Notes under the pieces: model-generated
Seen by the model: only the letters and a program-made list of their open reading frames with translations
What the model was told of the DNA's origin: nothing
Database searches by the model: none
Position numbers and translations under genes: made by a program
DNA from: Rhipidocladum racemiflorum
Taxonomy: Eukaryota; Streptophyta; Magnoliopsida; Poales; Poaceae
Reading direction: 5' to 3'
DNA: 64,000 nt
Assembly (NCBI GenBank): GCA_036346355.1
Contig: CM070580.1
Location: 25,649,374-25,713,373, forward strand
In this document: positions 20,194-32,032 of the stretch, piece by piece
Layout: every line of letters starts with the position of its first letter
Position numbering within the stretch: the stretch's first letter is position 1

Positions 20194-20859
20194 GATACTA
20201 CGATCAAACGATATATGTGTATATATATATACCAAGATACAATTAAAAGGGAAAAGCGTTAAGAGGTGCGAGTCCGGCCCCCTACCAATGCGAAGGGGTC
20301 TACTTTATTTGGTGTAAATCGGAGCGACGATGAGATGGTAGTGAGTTCTTATATAAGCGCGCGCTAATTTGGGACAGGGTGAAGACGATGGTTGCGCATG
20401 AGCGTTGGAGCTGGCAAGAAGCCGAGGTGAAGGGAGAGCCACACGCTGTAGAGGTTCGAACGTTGGATGTATTCGTCTTTACTACTTTAAGAGAAGGCAC
20501 CGGTGGTTGTTAGCCTGCCTCTCTTCTCCCTTCCTCTATATGAGAATTACGCGCTGATATATGAGCCTTTCTAAAAATTATCTAACATAAAAACAGAAAA
20601 AAAAAACCATCTCTCTCTCTCTCTTCTCCACTCCCCTTACATAAGAAACAAGAATTAGATGCTAAAAAATCTCCAACAGAAAAACAGAAGAAAAAAAAAA
20701 CAATCTAACAACAAACAAATACCTCTCTAAAATTCTCTATCAACAAGTGCCAACAGGTGGGCCTAACTATCTATCCATAACTAATTCATAATATTATTAG
20801 TACAATGTGTTTTATTTGTGTTCTATTGCAACTTACGGGCATTTAGATAGTTAAAAAGA
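20194..20859. other. 5' flank of the pectin methylesterase gene
   Basis: It contains the (TA)-rich tract 20215-20232 just upstream of the start codon, a CTTATATAAGCGC palindromic TATA-like site near 20347-20360 and a (CT)n run near 20611-20626. No other gene is seen. Confidence 0.45.
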
Positions 20860-20861
20860 AC

Positions 20862-21187
20862 AGGAATATATGATGAACCAAATGAGAAAAAGGGGGAAAC
20901 CCAAATGTTAAAAAAATGCAGTAAACATTCTTACATGAATGTCATAAATCATGAAAGTATACACGAAGAATAACATCGATTGACGAACATCATAAATGCT
21001 GACAAAATACATTAAGAATGAAGATTTGTGGAGCAGAACCATGCTAACAACCTAAAGGAACTACGATAAAAAGAATTTCTTTCATTAAAAGAGTAAATTG
21101 ACAACCCTGATGCTTAAGGTAGAGCTGCATAGTTTGCTGGGGTAGTATGCTATAGTGATCGAAATTTGGGCATGTAGATAAAAACTA
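20862..21187. repeat. Direct repeat copy 1 (~326 bp)
   Basis: From GATGAACCAAATGAGAAAAA through TTTGGGCATGTAGATAAAA, about 85-90% like copy 2 by eye. Non-coding; family unknown. Confidence 0.85.
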
Positions 21188-21524
21188 AAAAAAAATTCCA
21201 AGTTGGTCGCGTGCGTCGAAGCAAGCACGCTTACCACTGCACCACACGATTGTGGTGGCCAACAGAAGATACGCCGAATTCCATTTAAGCTGGTCTTGGA
21301 GAGAAGTGATCTGGATCGTCAAAACCGCGATCGGACGGCTGGGATGCGCGGGGTGATGCAGTGCGGGAAATCGCTGGAAGTCTTCCAACTATAATAAAGG
21401 TAATAAGTGGTAACATCTACCACAGGTAATAAGTGGTAACATCTACCACTGGTAGACGATATATGGTTTATTTGGTCCAAGGAAATGCACCTTGGATATT
21501 GCAGAGTGCAGACTCGACCAAATA
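21188..21524. other. Spacer between the direct repeats
   Basis: On the minus strand TGGTGCAGTGGTAAGCGTG (near 21230-21248) resembles a tRNA/SINE A box, but no B box follows. A 26-base unit GGTAATAAGTGGTAACATCT... is repeated twice at 21399-21449. Confidence 0.45.
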
Positions 21525-21526
21525 AC

Positions 21527-21852
21527 AGGAAAATCTGATGAACCAAATGAGAAAAAGGGGGGAAATCTAAATGTTAAAAAAGATAGTAAACAATCTTACA
21601 TGAATATCATAAATCCTGAAAGTATGCATGAAGAATGACAACGATTGACGAACATCATATATGCTGACAGAATACACGAAGAATGAAGATCTGTGGAGCA
21701 GGAGCATGCTAATAATATGAAGGAACTATGATAAAAAGAATTTCTTTCATTAAAAGAGTAAATTGACAACCCTGGTGCTTAAGTTAGAGCTGCATAGTTT
21801 GTTGGGATAGTACGCTGTAGTGACTGAAATTTGGGCATGTAGATAAAAGTTT
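21527..21852. repeat. Direct repeat copy 2 (~326 bp)
   Basis: The homologous partner of 20862-21187, in the same orientation 665 bp away. No LTR-type ends or primer site, so not an obvious LTR pair. Confidence 0.85.
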
Positions 21853-22229
21853 AAAAAATAATTTAAAGTTGCAACTATTCTCTCACTCTATCAGGAACCA
21901 CACAAGCCACATATTTTCAAATAGATGACAAAATACGAATCCCAGTTGTTGCAGCTTTGGAGGGTAATTACATTGGTTCTTTCTCTAGTGTAGTTTCTAA
22001 CATGCCATGCATAGTTGTACCTATTAATAAAGAAAGGAGTTCAAGCACAATTAATCTTATTATATTAAAGTTTGCAATTTGTCTGTCCAATTCAATTTAT
22101 TTAAGTAGAAGGTTTCTACTTACACATTTACAATCTGAAATGAATTCAAAACATAATCTGGGCTGACGTACGACCTCATTCAGATAAAATTATAGTTGTT
22201 ATATTTATAAGAATGATGAGGACAACTGT

Positions 22230-22800
22230 CTGATCCCAAATATCAGAACTTCCGACCAATACAGAGAGGTCCTATACTCTCACCAACACACCACCAGACT
22301 TACCCCACCAGACTTACCGATGGATCGGAGCATCCAATCTACTGATCGGAACATTCGATCCAAACAAAAAGACAAATCTTTTCGGTGTACGTGATGTGTT
22401 TTGTGTCTCTCATCTATTTAAGGATAGATAACACTTGAGCACAGAGACATTTCTAAATCATTAACGTTGCATCCCTCTTAATAGTACGGCAACCCTATAA
22501 CTAGACACTCTATCTGTTACCTTTGACGCCGCACGCGATCAATCCCCTTTTGGGGTCTTTATGATCTTCAATCATATCTCTTTTCCCCGGGATTGTCACC
22601 CTTATTTTCTTCTTGTTTATCAACTCATGATGAACCTTCTCTTCTTATCTTCTTATCGGGATCTCCTCTTGTCGTCCATCACTTCATGATGCCGTCCATG
22701 TCTCGTTTCTTCATCTTTTCAACCACTTGACTAAATCCTACTTTCACAACTCATTTGAAAACGTTAGTCCAACATACAAGGTTGTCACAATCATCTATTT
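22230..22800 (+). repeat. Decayed Copia LTR relic with TCGGAA-type motifs
   Basis: Contains degenerate CGGAACATTCGATC and ATCAGAACTTCCGAC motifs followed by a CATCTATTTAAGGA TATA-like site near 22410 and T/C-rich leader sequence, the layout seen in the Copia B LTR. Ends not defined. Confidence 0.45.
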
Positions 22801-22888
22801 GCACTCCATTAACACATAATGGATGCCTCCACAATGATTAAGCACAACCTAAATCAATTTTAATGAATAATTGTATTTGTGTCTTAAG

Positions 22889-23269
22889 CAGGGTTCACCT
22901 TATCGTTTCGTCGATTATCGGATGAACAGTAAAATTTGATAATTGCAAAAAATGAGCCGAAAATCGAAGAAAATCGCATAAATTCACAAACCAGATTTTT
23001 TTTTGAAAAATTTAAAAATCGTGGAAAATCGACGATTATCGGTGGAAAATCGACAGCCATGTTGATTTTTTTTTTGCGATCGACTTTTTGTAGCGATTTT
23101 CGACGAAAATCGCCCAATTTCCACCGATTTTCCACCGGTTTTTGACATGTAAAATTTTTTGAATTTCTGAATTTTTTTTGAATTTTTTTTAATCGGGCCG
23201 GTTTATCGACCGGTTTTTGATATCAAACCCCAGTGATACAGGCGATTTTCGTCGATTTTTGTATCCCTG
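22889..23269. mobile_element. hAT-type MITE, copy 1 (target duplication GTCTTAAG)
   Basis: Starts CAGGGTTCACC, ends GTATCCCTG, and is flanked by GTCTTAAG at 22881-22888 and 23270-23277. The interior is full of AAAATCG/CGATTTT in both orientations. 381 bp, non-coding. Confidence 0.88.
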
Positions 23270-23277
23270 GTCTTAAG

Positions 23278-24078
23278 TATATTGATCTAACTAATGCTTC
23301 GTTATACTCAAGAACAATCGATTATCGTTAATCGATCACAAGAACACCATCAACACATGATGAAATGTTCTTTGATGATTAAGAGATAAACGATCTCAAT
23401 TTAAATGTTCATTTAAATTTATATGAGTATATAATAACTACACATGTTTTCATATACTCATGTTGATGGAAAGTAATGATCCATAATATGTGGAATGTAT
23501 GGAAATAATCATTACTCTAAACCATTAACTATAGAATAAACTCCACAAGGATATGTGCATACATATAATTGACCTTGAATCAATATGCACATATTCAATT
23601 TTATTGTTTTGGAGTATATCCTATGATACCACGAGTATACTACAACTAGGCATGTTAATTGTATACTCAGAGATTTAGTTTCAATATCTTGATCATTTAT
23701 ATGTGGTAATAAGAAATAGATCAATACAATGAAACATTAAGTTATCGTGTGAACTCCGCCTAAATGTGTGCATCCATGTAATATATGGATTGGGAAACAT
23801 GATGCACACTCTTTGGTTAAAGCAGTGGAGAAATTCATACTTCAACTTAAATCTTAAGTATGCAATGAAATAATGAACATTGATACAATGCGTACCTTGG
23901 GTTTTTCATTTTTCATCCAAATATGAGGCTACTAAATATAAGCTCAATAAATATGTTAGTCTCATTAAATATTGGATTTGTTATAGACAATGATTAAGCA
24001 TTAATCATAGACCAATCATCAAAACCAATGGATGTTGAACTTACAGTTACATCCTGCAGCACTGGTTCTCTACAAATA
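23278..24078. other. Intergenic, AT-rich
   Basis: No gene, RNA or transposon end is recognised in this 800 bp. Confidence 0.4.
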
Positions 24079-24080
24079 TA

Positions 24081-24328
24081 CTCCTTCCATCTCAAAATAT
24101 AAGGCACAACAGTTTTTTTTTAAGTCCCAGAATACAGGACGCGGCGCCTTCTCGGCTTCCGTTCTGGCTTCTCTCCCATGCGCATGCATACATGCAGTAA
24201 CCTTCTCTCCCATCTCTTATGCGCATACATGCATGCATTAACCCACTCAAGGAGCTTCGTGCGACGCAACTGTTTCCTTGGTCTCTGCGTTGATAGGAGT
24301 TACTCTTTATATGATAGGATGCAAGGAG
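24081..24328. mobile_element. Stowaway-like MITE, 248 bp
   Basis: TA-CTCCTTCCATCTCAAAATAT at the left and ATAGGATGCAAGGAG-TA at the right form imperfect inverted ends with TA target sites. Confidence 0.65.
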
Positions 24329-24829
24329 TAATTAAGTATTTATATTTAATTACTAGAATCGGTAAAATCGGATAGAACCGTAAGAAATGTTGATCCTGAT
24401 CTACAAATTAAGATTCTACCAAATTAAGATCCTACTTAAGATCGAGTCATTTTGACCACCTTGGGAAGCGTACAGACATACAGTAACGATACTACAAAGA
24501 GCAAAAGAGAAAAATATCTCTGTTGGGATCGATCATCACGAACTCAGTTGGAAATGCGTCGTACGAAATTTGATTCGGAGGATCTACACGAATTTTTTGA
24601 TTTTCTCAAAGTTTTTTTTTAAAATATGCTGAGTAGAAGCCGTTGGTAAATTTGCATAACCACATATCCTTTTTGTACAAAAACCGGTGAAACCTCAATG
24701 TATTTTCGGTTTTCTTGGGGTTTTAAAAAAATGTGCGGGCTAGAAGTCTTTGGCGAATTTGTATAACTATATGGTTCTTTTTATAAAAAAAAAAACTATA
24801 CAGGACCTGCCCTAAACTACAAGACATTT

Positions 24830-25103
24830 TTTGCAAAAAAAAACGGTGAAAGGACCTGATCGTGATTTCGAAATTCCTAGGGGGCTTAATCGCAAAAAAT
24901 GTGATGTGGAGGGTTTGGCTACGCTTGAATATATCCTGCCATAAGAGAAAGAATATTCGTGAATTTGCAGAACTAGAAGATTTTTTGCAAAAAAAAAACG
25001 GTAAAAGGATATGTTTGCGATTTCAAAATTCCTAGGGGGCTTAATCGAAAAAATGTGACGTGAAAGGTTTGGCTAGGCTCAAATCTATCCCGTTGTAAGA
25101 GTA
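24830..25103. repeat. Tandem repeat, two ~145 bp units
   Basis: Both units run GCAAAAAAAAACGGT, CCTAGGGGGCTTAATCG, ATGTGA and TTTGGCTA(C/G)GCT in order. 24329-24830 before it contains looser versions (CCGGTGAAACCTC, TTTTTGCAAAAA) and no gene. Confidence 0.7.
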
Positions 25104-25135
25104 AGAACTAGGAAGGTAAGCGCGCTACGCCGCGC

Positions 25136-25242
25136 CGTAGCAATCCCGTCCGTTTGGTGTAAAGAGAAGAAATATTTTAGTGATGGCGCAATCCCGTCCG
25201 TTTGGTGCAGAGAAAGAGAAGAAATATTTTAGTGATCATGTG
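25136..25242. repeat. Tandem duplication of ~50 bp beside the Helitron 3' hairpin
   Basis: GCAATCCCGTCCGTTTGGTG...AGAAGAAATATTTTAGTGAT occurs twice in succession. Confidence 0.85.
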
Positions 25243-26761
25243 CTACGAAGGCATATATAAGGGAACATATAATTGTGGTAACGTTAATATATTAGAGAAC
25301 CAATGAAATGCAGAGGTTGTTTTCATAATAAAGAATTATATAACAATAAATCAATGATCGTTAATAAATGCTCTAGACGATAGATATATTATTAAGGAAT
25401 AATATATGTGGATATATATTGGGATATTTTTGGTAAGAGATAGTTATATATGGTGTTCGTTGGATAGGTAAAAAAGGCGATATAGCGCTAATATCATTAG
25501 TTTGGTTCGTTAGTAGGCCATGCAAAATAGATACATAAAAGGAGCTAATTAAAATACGTGTGGATATGTTGTGCAGCTGAGATGGCTGTTCAGGGTTATC
25601 CATTTTGGCCATGGGAAACAAGATGGTTGTGGTGGGGAAGGCCACCTAACGCTGAATCAACGTCCTGCATTTATAAGAGGAAAATGGGTTAAAATGAGTA
25701 TATGTTTGTTTTACATAGGGAAAAAGGATTTTGGGTATGTAAAAAGAACCTTTGAGCTGTAAGAAAACATCCGTATGCATTAAAGTTAAACATAACAGGA
25801 ATCATGCAAAGGATAGGGCAAAGGCATGTATAAATAAGGGCAGAATAGATTAGGAGCGTAGAAGCGTATCGGAAGAAGAAGGAAAAAGAAAGCGTTAATG
25901 GACATACCTGGAGTTTAGTCTAAGCGAAGACCATATTGTTCCTACATGACCACAAGCATGAGACGGCAATGGGAGGCAACAGAACGAATGAGTGCAGCTG
26001 GGCGTTATGGGCAAAGAACATAGAGTGCCAGCGAGTATTATCGGGAACGGTATTTTTGGGAATCATCGAAGCCCTGCAAAATACACGCGAGTAAAATATG
26101 TTGCGACATGCGGACGGCAGTGATTAGGTATCGAGGGAAAATCGGGATGAGTATATAGACTGCTAGATGCATCCATAGCAAGCGGGTGTTTTGCTAGGTA
26201 ATGTGGACGATAGTGCCTGGACATATTAGCAGACATAACAGGCAACAACTGACTTTAAAAATTTAGAAAAGATAAAGAAAGAGCAACTAGAGGGAATACT
26301 AAGCCGTGAAGGCAAATAAGCGATGATAGAGGATCAAAGGCAGCAACAATAGATCTAGAGGCTAACGCGACCTGGACAAGACGTACCGGCATCGCATGCA
26401 AGACGCCGCCGCCATGAGGCACGAGTATCATCCATACATGACAACTATAGAAACCTTCTTAAGAATATGGAAAGAACCATATATACAACATTTTTTTTTC
26501 AGGCTGGTGCGATATAGGACGGGCACGAGAACGCTGCTACAGCAAGCAAAAGAAGTATAGTTTGGATTTCGAAAGCAAAGAACACATTATGAAACCCGCG
26601 ATAGGCCGAACGCCAATAACAATACGGTGAACAATAGGTGGAACAACAATAAATAAAATATCTACGGATAACAGGCATATGAACTAAACGATAGAGTACA
26701 CGGCAAAATCGAGCTAACCTGCAAATACGAATCGTGAGATATAACATTCCAACGGCCATAA

Positions 26762-26992
26762 GGCCATTCCCACTGCATAGTTTTATTTGCATAGTTTTAT
26801 TTCCCAGTTTCCAAGAGTGTCACATCAGCTTTTGTCTAGGTAACCGTGTATCTCAGGTTTCATTCAGATGAAACTCACTCATCTCACATGAAACTCTTTC
26901 TATCTCTCTCTTCATAATTATCTTGCCATATCACCAAACATGATGATGTGTCATATCATTTAATGAAAATAAAACTCCCACTGTGAATGGCC
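26762..26992. mobile_element. Tourist-like MITE, 231 bp
   Basis: GGCCATTCCCACTG and CACTGTGAATGGCC ends, flanked by TAA at 26759-26761 and 26993-26995. Confidence 0.82.
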
Positions 26993-27559
26993 TAATGGCT
27001 TTGATCTCGAACGAGCGCGAGCGAAGCAAGATAGACAGGACCACGCGAGGCAAAGGTGAATCTGCATTAGGTAGAGAAAACAGTGAGGCAAATAAAAGCT
27101 AGAAAACAAAGAACTAATCAGGACCGAGCATACAAATGTAATAACGACCGGCACCTATCAGACAAAACTGCAGAACGAAGATAAGAGTAGCCTCATGAAC
27201 GAACGCAACGGCGACAAACCCATAGCATGACGGATGATGACCCAACGAGGAATCCCGAAATCCCCATTTTGCAACACGCCCAAACGAGCAGTGGCGAACA
27301 CGGAAGAGCGGAACAATAAATGATTAAGCACTAAGAAAGGGATCTCCACACACGGATAAAACGGGGCAATACGGAAAACCAGAAACGAATCGAAAATCCG
27401 AACAAACGGCATTACCTGAGATTTGGATACGGAGCAACAACGGCGAAATACCCAGAACGTCGGGCGGACCAATAATCCGAGCAACAAAAAAAGCAACAGG
27501 GACAAAGGGACATCGCACACGCCGACTGAACGGAGCGGCTCCCTCTCTGAGCTCAAGAA

Positions 27560-27840
27560 TGGACGACCACCACGCGGAGAAAACAAAGCACATGCAAACC
27601 CCACGACCGCCGCGCGGAGAGAACAAAGCACAGGCAAACCCCACTGGCTAACACGGAGGCTGCATCAACTGGGACATAACTATAACAAAGACCATAGCAC
27701 GGAACGGGGTCGACCGAACTCAAAAACCACGACCAGCCATCGGCCGAACCGCAAAATCGAGATTAGCACGAAACGGGGCCGACCGAACTCGCAAACCACG
27801 GCTAGCCATCGGCCGAACCGCAAAACCGAGATTACGGGCG
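27560..27840. repeat. Two short tandem duplications inside the probable Helitron
   Basis: A ~45 bp unit (GACCACCACGCGGAGAAAAC...CAAACCCCAC) and a ~67 bp unit (GGGGCCGACCGAACTC...AACCGAGATTA) each occur twice. The ORFs crossing them are compositional. Confidence 0.7.
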
Positions 27841-28263
27841 CTAACGACGGCAAGACGGAAAGCACAAGGTCGCAATACGTGTTGCGGCGCGGCTGGCACA
27901 CCGAGGGCGGACAACGCGAGGAGGACCAACGGCCGCGCACGGCGTGTGGACGCCAAACGAGACAACAGGCGGCAGGCAATGAGTGGCGCACGGCCGACGA
28001 TGCGGATGGGCAGCGGGCAGGGTTGAATCGCCACGCAACGCCGACGCGAGAGGGACGTGCAAGACAAGGGCACGAGCGGGCAGGTATAGCAATACATACA
28101 CGCATAGCAATACATACACGTAGAACGTACACGCGCCGACGTGGCACACGGCAGAAGCGCCGGTTTCCTTCCCCTGTAATATATAGTTATATTATATATG
28201 CGAGGCTCATGAGACAGCACTAGAAGAGAAGTAGTTCGTGGAGTTCATGGAGAGGCCCACGAG

Positions 28264-28672
28264 TAGGGCAAACCAAACTATTTTCGAATGGAAAATCGAG
28301 GTCTCGGTGGTATCGGTTTACCGCGAAAATCGTTAAAAACTGAAAAGTTTCGAAATCGAGCGTTTGAAAAAAGATTCAAAACAAATTAAAAAAAAAACAA
28401 AAATCGATCGGTTTTCTCGAAAACCCATCTATTTTCTCGAAAAACAGATCGACGAGTTGAACCTTTTGGGCGGCCAATTTTTGAAGCGGTTTTTATCGAT
28501 TTTTGTCAAAAATCACTCGGTTTTTACCGCTTTTCGACCGATTTACATCGCATAAATTTTTTGAATTTTTATTTTTTATTTAATTTTAAACTGGTTTAGT
28601 GATCAATTTAAGGTTTCAAACCGGTTCGATACGGTAAAAAACCATGATTTTCGAGCGATTTTGTCAAACCTG
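28264..28672. mobile_element. hAT-type MITE, copy 2 (target duplication CCCACGAG)
   Basis: Starts TAGGGCAAACC, ends GTCAAACCTG, with CCCACGAG at 28256-28263 and 28673-28680. 409 bp; interior rich in GAAAATCG and CGATTTTTG like copy 1. Confidence 0.85.
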
Positions 28673-28680
28673 CCCACGAG

Positions 28681-29861
28681 TAAGGGTGGAAATCAAGCCA
28701 AATCGTCGTTTTTTTTTAGCTTTTTCGAAAGTGACACAATTTAATTTCGTATAATTTTATTTACAATTTAGAAGTATTTTTAGAGTCAAGTCAACGAGCC
28801 AAGACAGAGCAAAAATCAATTTCATTCGAAATTAACTCATTCAATGATTAATTAAAAAACGACTGTAATTGAAATAATTTTGAACCGAACCAACAGGTCC
28901 TACAAACGAGCTATTTTTTCAGCTCTACACACAAGAATCGCATCCCAAAGATATTGTTTCCGTGAACCACCAAACTACAACGATCAACGAGACGCAAGAT
29001 GATGCCCTGTCCTAGGGCTTGGAATCGGACCGACCATTTCCGGATGCTACTTCTCCACGGCCGGCAATTCCCCGAGAGAACTCCAACCGTCCAAACGACG
29101 ACCTGACCCAGCAACTTGCAGCAAAGAAAGGCACCAGGCAATTCCGGCTGATGGCACGGCCATTGTCACCTGTCAAGCACCAAACCAACACCGCCGGAAT
29201 CCATGGCGTTTCAAAGCGCCTTTTCGTTTTCGTTCGCACTACCCAAGAGCTCTCCAGAACACCACCCCGTAACCATCACCGCTGATCTCGACGTGAACGC
29301 ACAAGCGTCAAGCTGCAAATCCCAGCATGACACAACAGTGCAGAACTGTTACCGGTAGCTAGAACATCATTCCATCAGTGACAGAGAGCCACATCCATAC
29401 GGCACAGGACAAGAACGTCGAGCGAAAGAATTCCATCCTAAGTACAGGATGATGCCAAAGTTGCCAGCACTTTTTAGTAGCAGAGACGGTAACGAAATCG
29501 AGAGAACAGCGAGACAGCCAGAGGCAAATAGCAAACGAGGCGCGCAGACGACACATAACTGAAGACAACGCAAGTGGAAGAAAAGATGTAAATAGGGAGT
29601 AAAATTCCAGCGACAATTGAGGCACGAAATGTCGACAGGATAATGGAATCTTTGGCCTGCATCCACCAATTCTTGGCTGACGCGGCCGAAGTAGGTACTC
29701 AATGCAATCAACTGACGAGGGACGTCAATTATCAGGGAGCCTAAAAAGCAGTAAATTCTGCCAAATTTTTTTTATTGGTTTCCCGTTGCTTGCTCCCTTG
29801 ATCTGGTCTCTTTCACTAAAACCGCGGCGGTGTGTGCACATCTCGTACACCGGCGCGTCGA
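28681..29861. other. Intergenic and probable 3' flank of the J-protein gene
   Basis: No coding feature is supported. The 3' UTR of the minus-strand J-protein gene should lie just left of 29862. Confidence 0.4.
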
Positions 29862-31103
29862 TCACCTGCGCGGCTGCGGGTAAAGGGCGACGCGCGTCCT
29901 CCGGGTGCCGTCCGACGGCACGCAACCGCCGTCGCCGTTCACTATGTCTCCCAGCATCTTCTGCAGGTCTTCGAGCGTGTCCGGCTTCTGCAACGGATGA
30001 GATCGCCAAGAAAGCATCGCTAAGTATGTTTAGCTCGTTTAAGAAAGCGTAACCAAGATTACGAATCCATTAAACTATATTAAGGTCCTGTTTATTTGCC
30101 CTATAGATTATATAATCCAGCTTATATAAGTTAATAGGAAAACAAACAGCCTAGATTATAATCTAGATTATATAATCTAAATCATGAGATTATAATAATC
30201 TATAAGCAGCCATTAGGGTGCTTATATAATCTCAAACTAATAATCCAACACAGTAATAATCCAGGAAAACAAACAACCCACCGACTTATTTAAAGATAGC
30301 TTATATAATCCAGCTTATATAATCCAACAGCAAAAAGCTGGATTATATAAGCTGAAGAAGGAAACAAAGGGCCTAAAAGATTGGTTGCGTGTGTGGGTTG
30401 CTTGCGCCTACCTCGTTTTTCACGCTATCCATCATCACCAGCATCTCCTGCATGAAGTCCGAGAAATCCCGACCCTCCAAAAAAAAAAAAAAGAGCAAAA
30501 TTTCAGTCCCAAAAAATGGCAAAATTCTCACTCCTTCTCATTATAAAATGAAATAGAAAGAATTTGATATATGCAAGACAATAAGCACGGGAAGAAACTA
30601 ATAAACTTCACCTTGTCGTCGTCGTCGAGGGGATCGAAGAGCCCGGCGTCGTACATGGCCCTCTTCCCCTTGTCGGAAAGGACTGCACCAACCAAAAGAC
30701 CGCAAGGAATCCGATGAAAATCTTGTGGAGCCAAGCGCTAGTAACGGGGTGGCGGGCGAACCTTACCGGAGTACGCCTCCTGGATCCGCTGGAACCGCCG
30801 CTTGGCCTCGCCGGCCGCGCCGGGGTCGCTCGCCCACCGATCCGGGTGCCACTTCTACGCAGCCACAGAAAAAGATCCGATGAGCGCGTCCGATCCCCCC
30901 AAACACCAATTCAAAAGACGAACCCAATCAAACGCCTACACGCGCGCGCATGGACAGGAACGTACCAAGGCGAGCCTCCGGTAGGCGGCTCGTATGTCGG
31001 TGGAGGATGCGTTCTTGCGGATGCCGAGATGGGTGTAGTAGCAGCAGGTGGACGCGCCGGCGCCGGAGGCATTGCCGGACCCGACTCCGGCAGAGGCGTC
31101 CAT
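29862..31103 (-). CDS. Five-exon J-domain (DnaJ-like) co-chaperone
   Basis: Assembled by splice sites on the minus strand: exons 31103-30966, 30854-30767, 30682-30612, 30474-30412 and 29987-29862; all introns are GT-AG. The total is 486 bases, 161 residues plus stop, with phases that join cleanly. The J domain covers about residues 20-95: YYTHLGIRKNASSTDIRAAY, RRLALKWHPDRW with the HPD motif that stimulates Hsp70 ATPase, then FQRIQEAYSVLSD and RAMYDAGLFDP. The C-terminal part (DFSDFMQEML, KPDTLEDLQKMLGDIV) resembles small plant J proteins of the At1g56300/At1g71000 type. No Cys-rich or CTD region, so a class C (type III) J protein; no signal peptide seen. A MITE sits in the last intron. The N-terminal Gly/Ser/Ala-rich run (residues 4-18) is low complexity. 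Confidence 0.88.
30084..30373. mobile_element. MITE inside the last intron of the J-protein gene
   Basis: GGTCCTGTTTATTTGCC and GGAAACAAAGGGCC ends (imperfect inverted repeat), flanked by TAA at 30081-30083 and 30374-30376. The interior is repeated TTATATAATC motifs. 290 bp. Confidence 0.7.
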
Positions 31104-32032
31104 GGGAGCAAACCAACCCTCCACGACGTGGCGCGACGCAAGGCGAGGCAACACAGCTCGACGAGCGCGACGCTGCTACCTCGACATCGAATTGGGAGAG
31201 AGAGGAGAGGGGAGGAGAGAGGTGGGTGGATTTGAAGGGTGATACCGGAAAAATATCTAAATAGAGTTTTTGGTCGTCGGGGTTGGGGCCAGTGAAGGTT
31301 CCAGAGCTCGTGCCGATGCGAGATATTTTTTAGGGGCGTTTCGTGCTTCGCCATCGGGGGTTGCACGTATTTACGACTTTGGGACGCCCTCTAGCCGACC
31401 CGCCGCCTTCTATGGGCTTTACATTACATGGGCCTGAATGGATTGGGCTATGGGCCGCTTGTTTCGAGTCGCGTGACGGCCCAACACAATGCACGCCGCC
31501 GTTCAGGTTCAGGCCTACAGGATAACAAGTCACGTATCAACATTGGACACCAATCCTGGCATGCTGCTACCTTTTGACATTGCCTCCAGTTCCAGGTACA
31601 CGATAGCCAAGCGAAATAGACATCAGTCTCTTGGTCTCATCTTCATACTTCAGATATGGATTCTCATTCGACATCGTATATGAAGATAGATCCAAATAAC
31701 TCCAGAAACAGAGTGGAAATTTTTGGTCAGGCCTGAGTCCACTAACACGGCCTATCAATTGAGGATAACTGGCATCTCGTATTAGAAGGGAAGATAGATA
31801 GTAGTAATTACCACGAATTAAACGTTAATGCCATCAACCTCAAATGAAATGCATGAAAAAAATAGCAATTAGAAACTATAAAAATGAGCATATTTGATGT
31901 CATAATTCTACACAATTAGTCAGCACATCACTGTATACATATATCCTATTGTTCTAGGAAGGAAAAAACTTTACAAAAGAAGGGAAGTTCTGATATACTC
32001 GAGATTGCAGCACTGAATGCTCAGGACAAAGT
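31104..32032. other. 5' flank of the J-protein gene and intergenic DNA
   Basis: 31104-31260 is GC-rich with GGAGAGG repeats (probable 5' UTR/promoter on the minus strand). 31260-32032 contains nothing I can assign. Confidence 0.4.

Larger units (their letters stand above)
25108..28204 (-). mobile_element. Probable ~3.1 kb Helitron, 5' end uncertain
   Basis: On the minus strand a perfect hairpin GCTACG-n6-CGTAGC (25141-25124) is followed by 12 bases and CTAG at 25111-25108, then T, the canonical Helitron 3' end. The 5' end is not fixed; minus-strand TCGCATATATAATATAAC at about 28204 has the AT-rich character of Helitron 5' ends but lacks the expected preceding A. The interior has no recognisable Rep/helicase, so it would be non-autonomous. 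It has several minus-strand splice-like signals (for example TTTTGCAG at 26075 and CTCCAG/GTATGT near 25911) and no recognised protein. Confidence 0.5.

Noticed and set aside
18682..20262. 526-codon plus-strand ORF opposite the pectin methylesterase
   Set aside because: It is antisense to a well-supported enzyme, Arg/Val/Leu/Ala-rich from high GC3, and has no recognisable motif.
21228..21260. tRNA-like sequence TGGTGCAGTGGTAAGCGTG on the minus strand
   Set aside because: A-box-like only; no B box, no cloverleaf and no 3' T run, so neither a tRNA nor a clear SINE.
27423..28223. 266-codon plus-strand ORF
   Set aside because: Asn/Arg/Thr-rich, spans two short tandem duplications, no domain, and lies in the probable Helitron.
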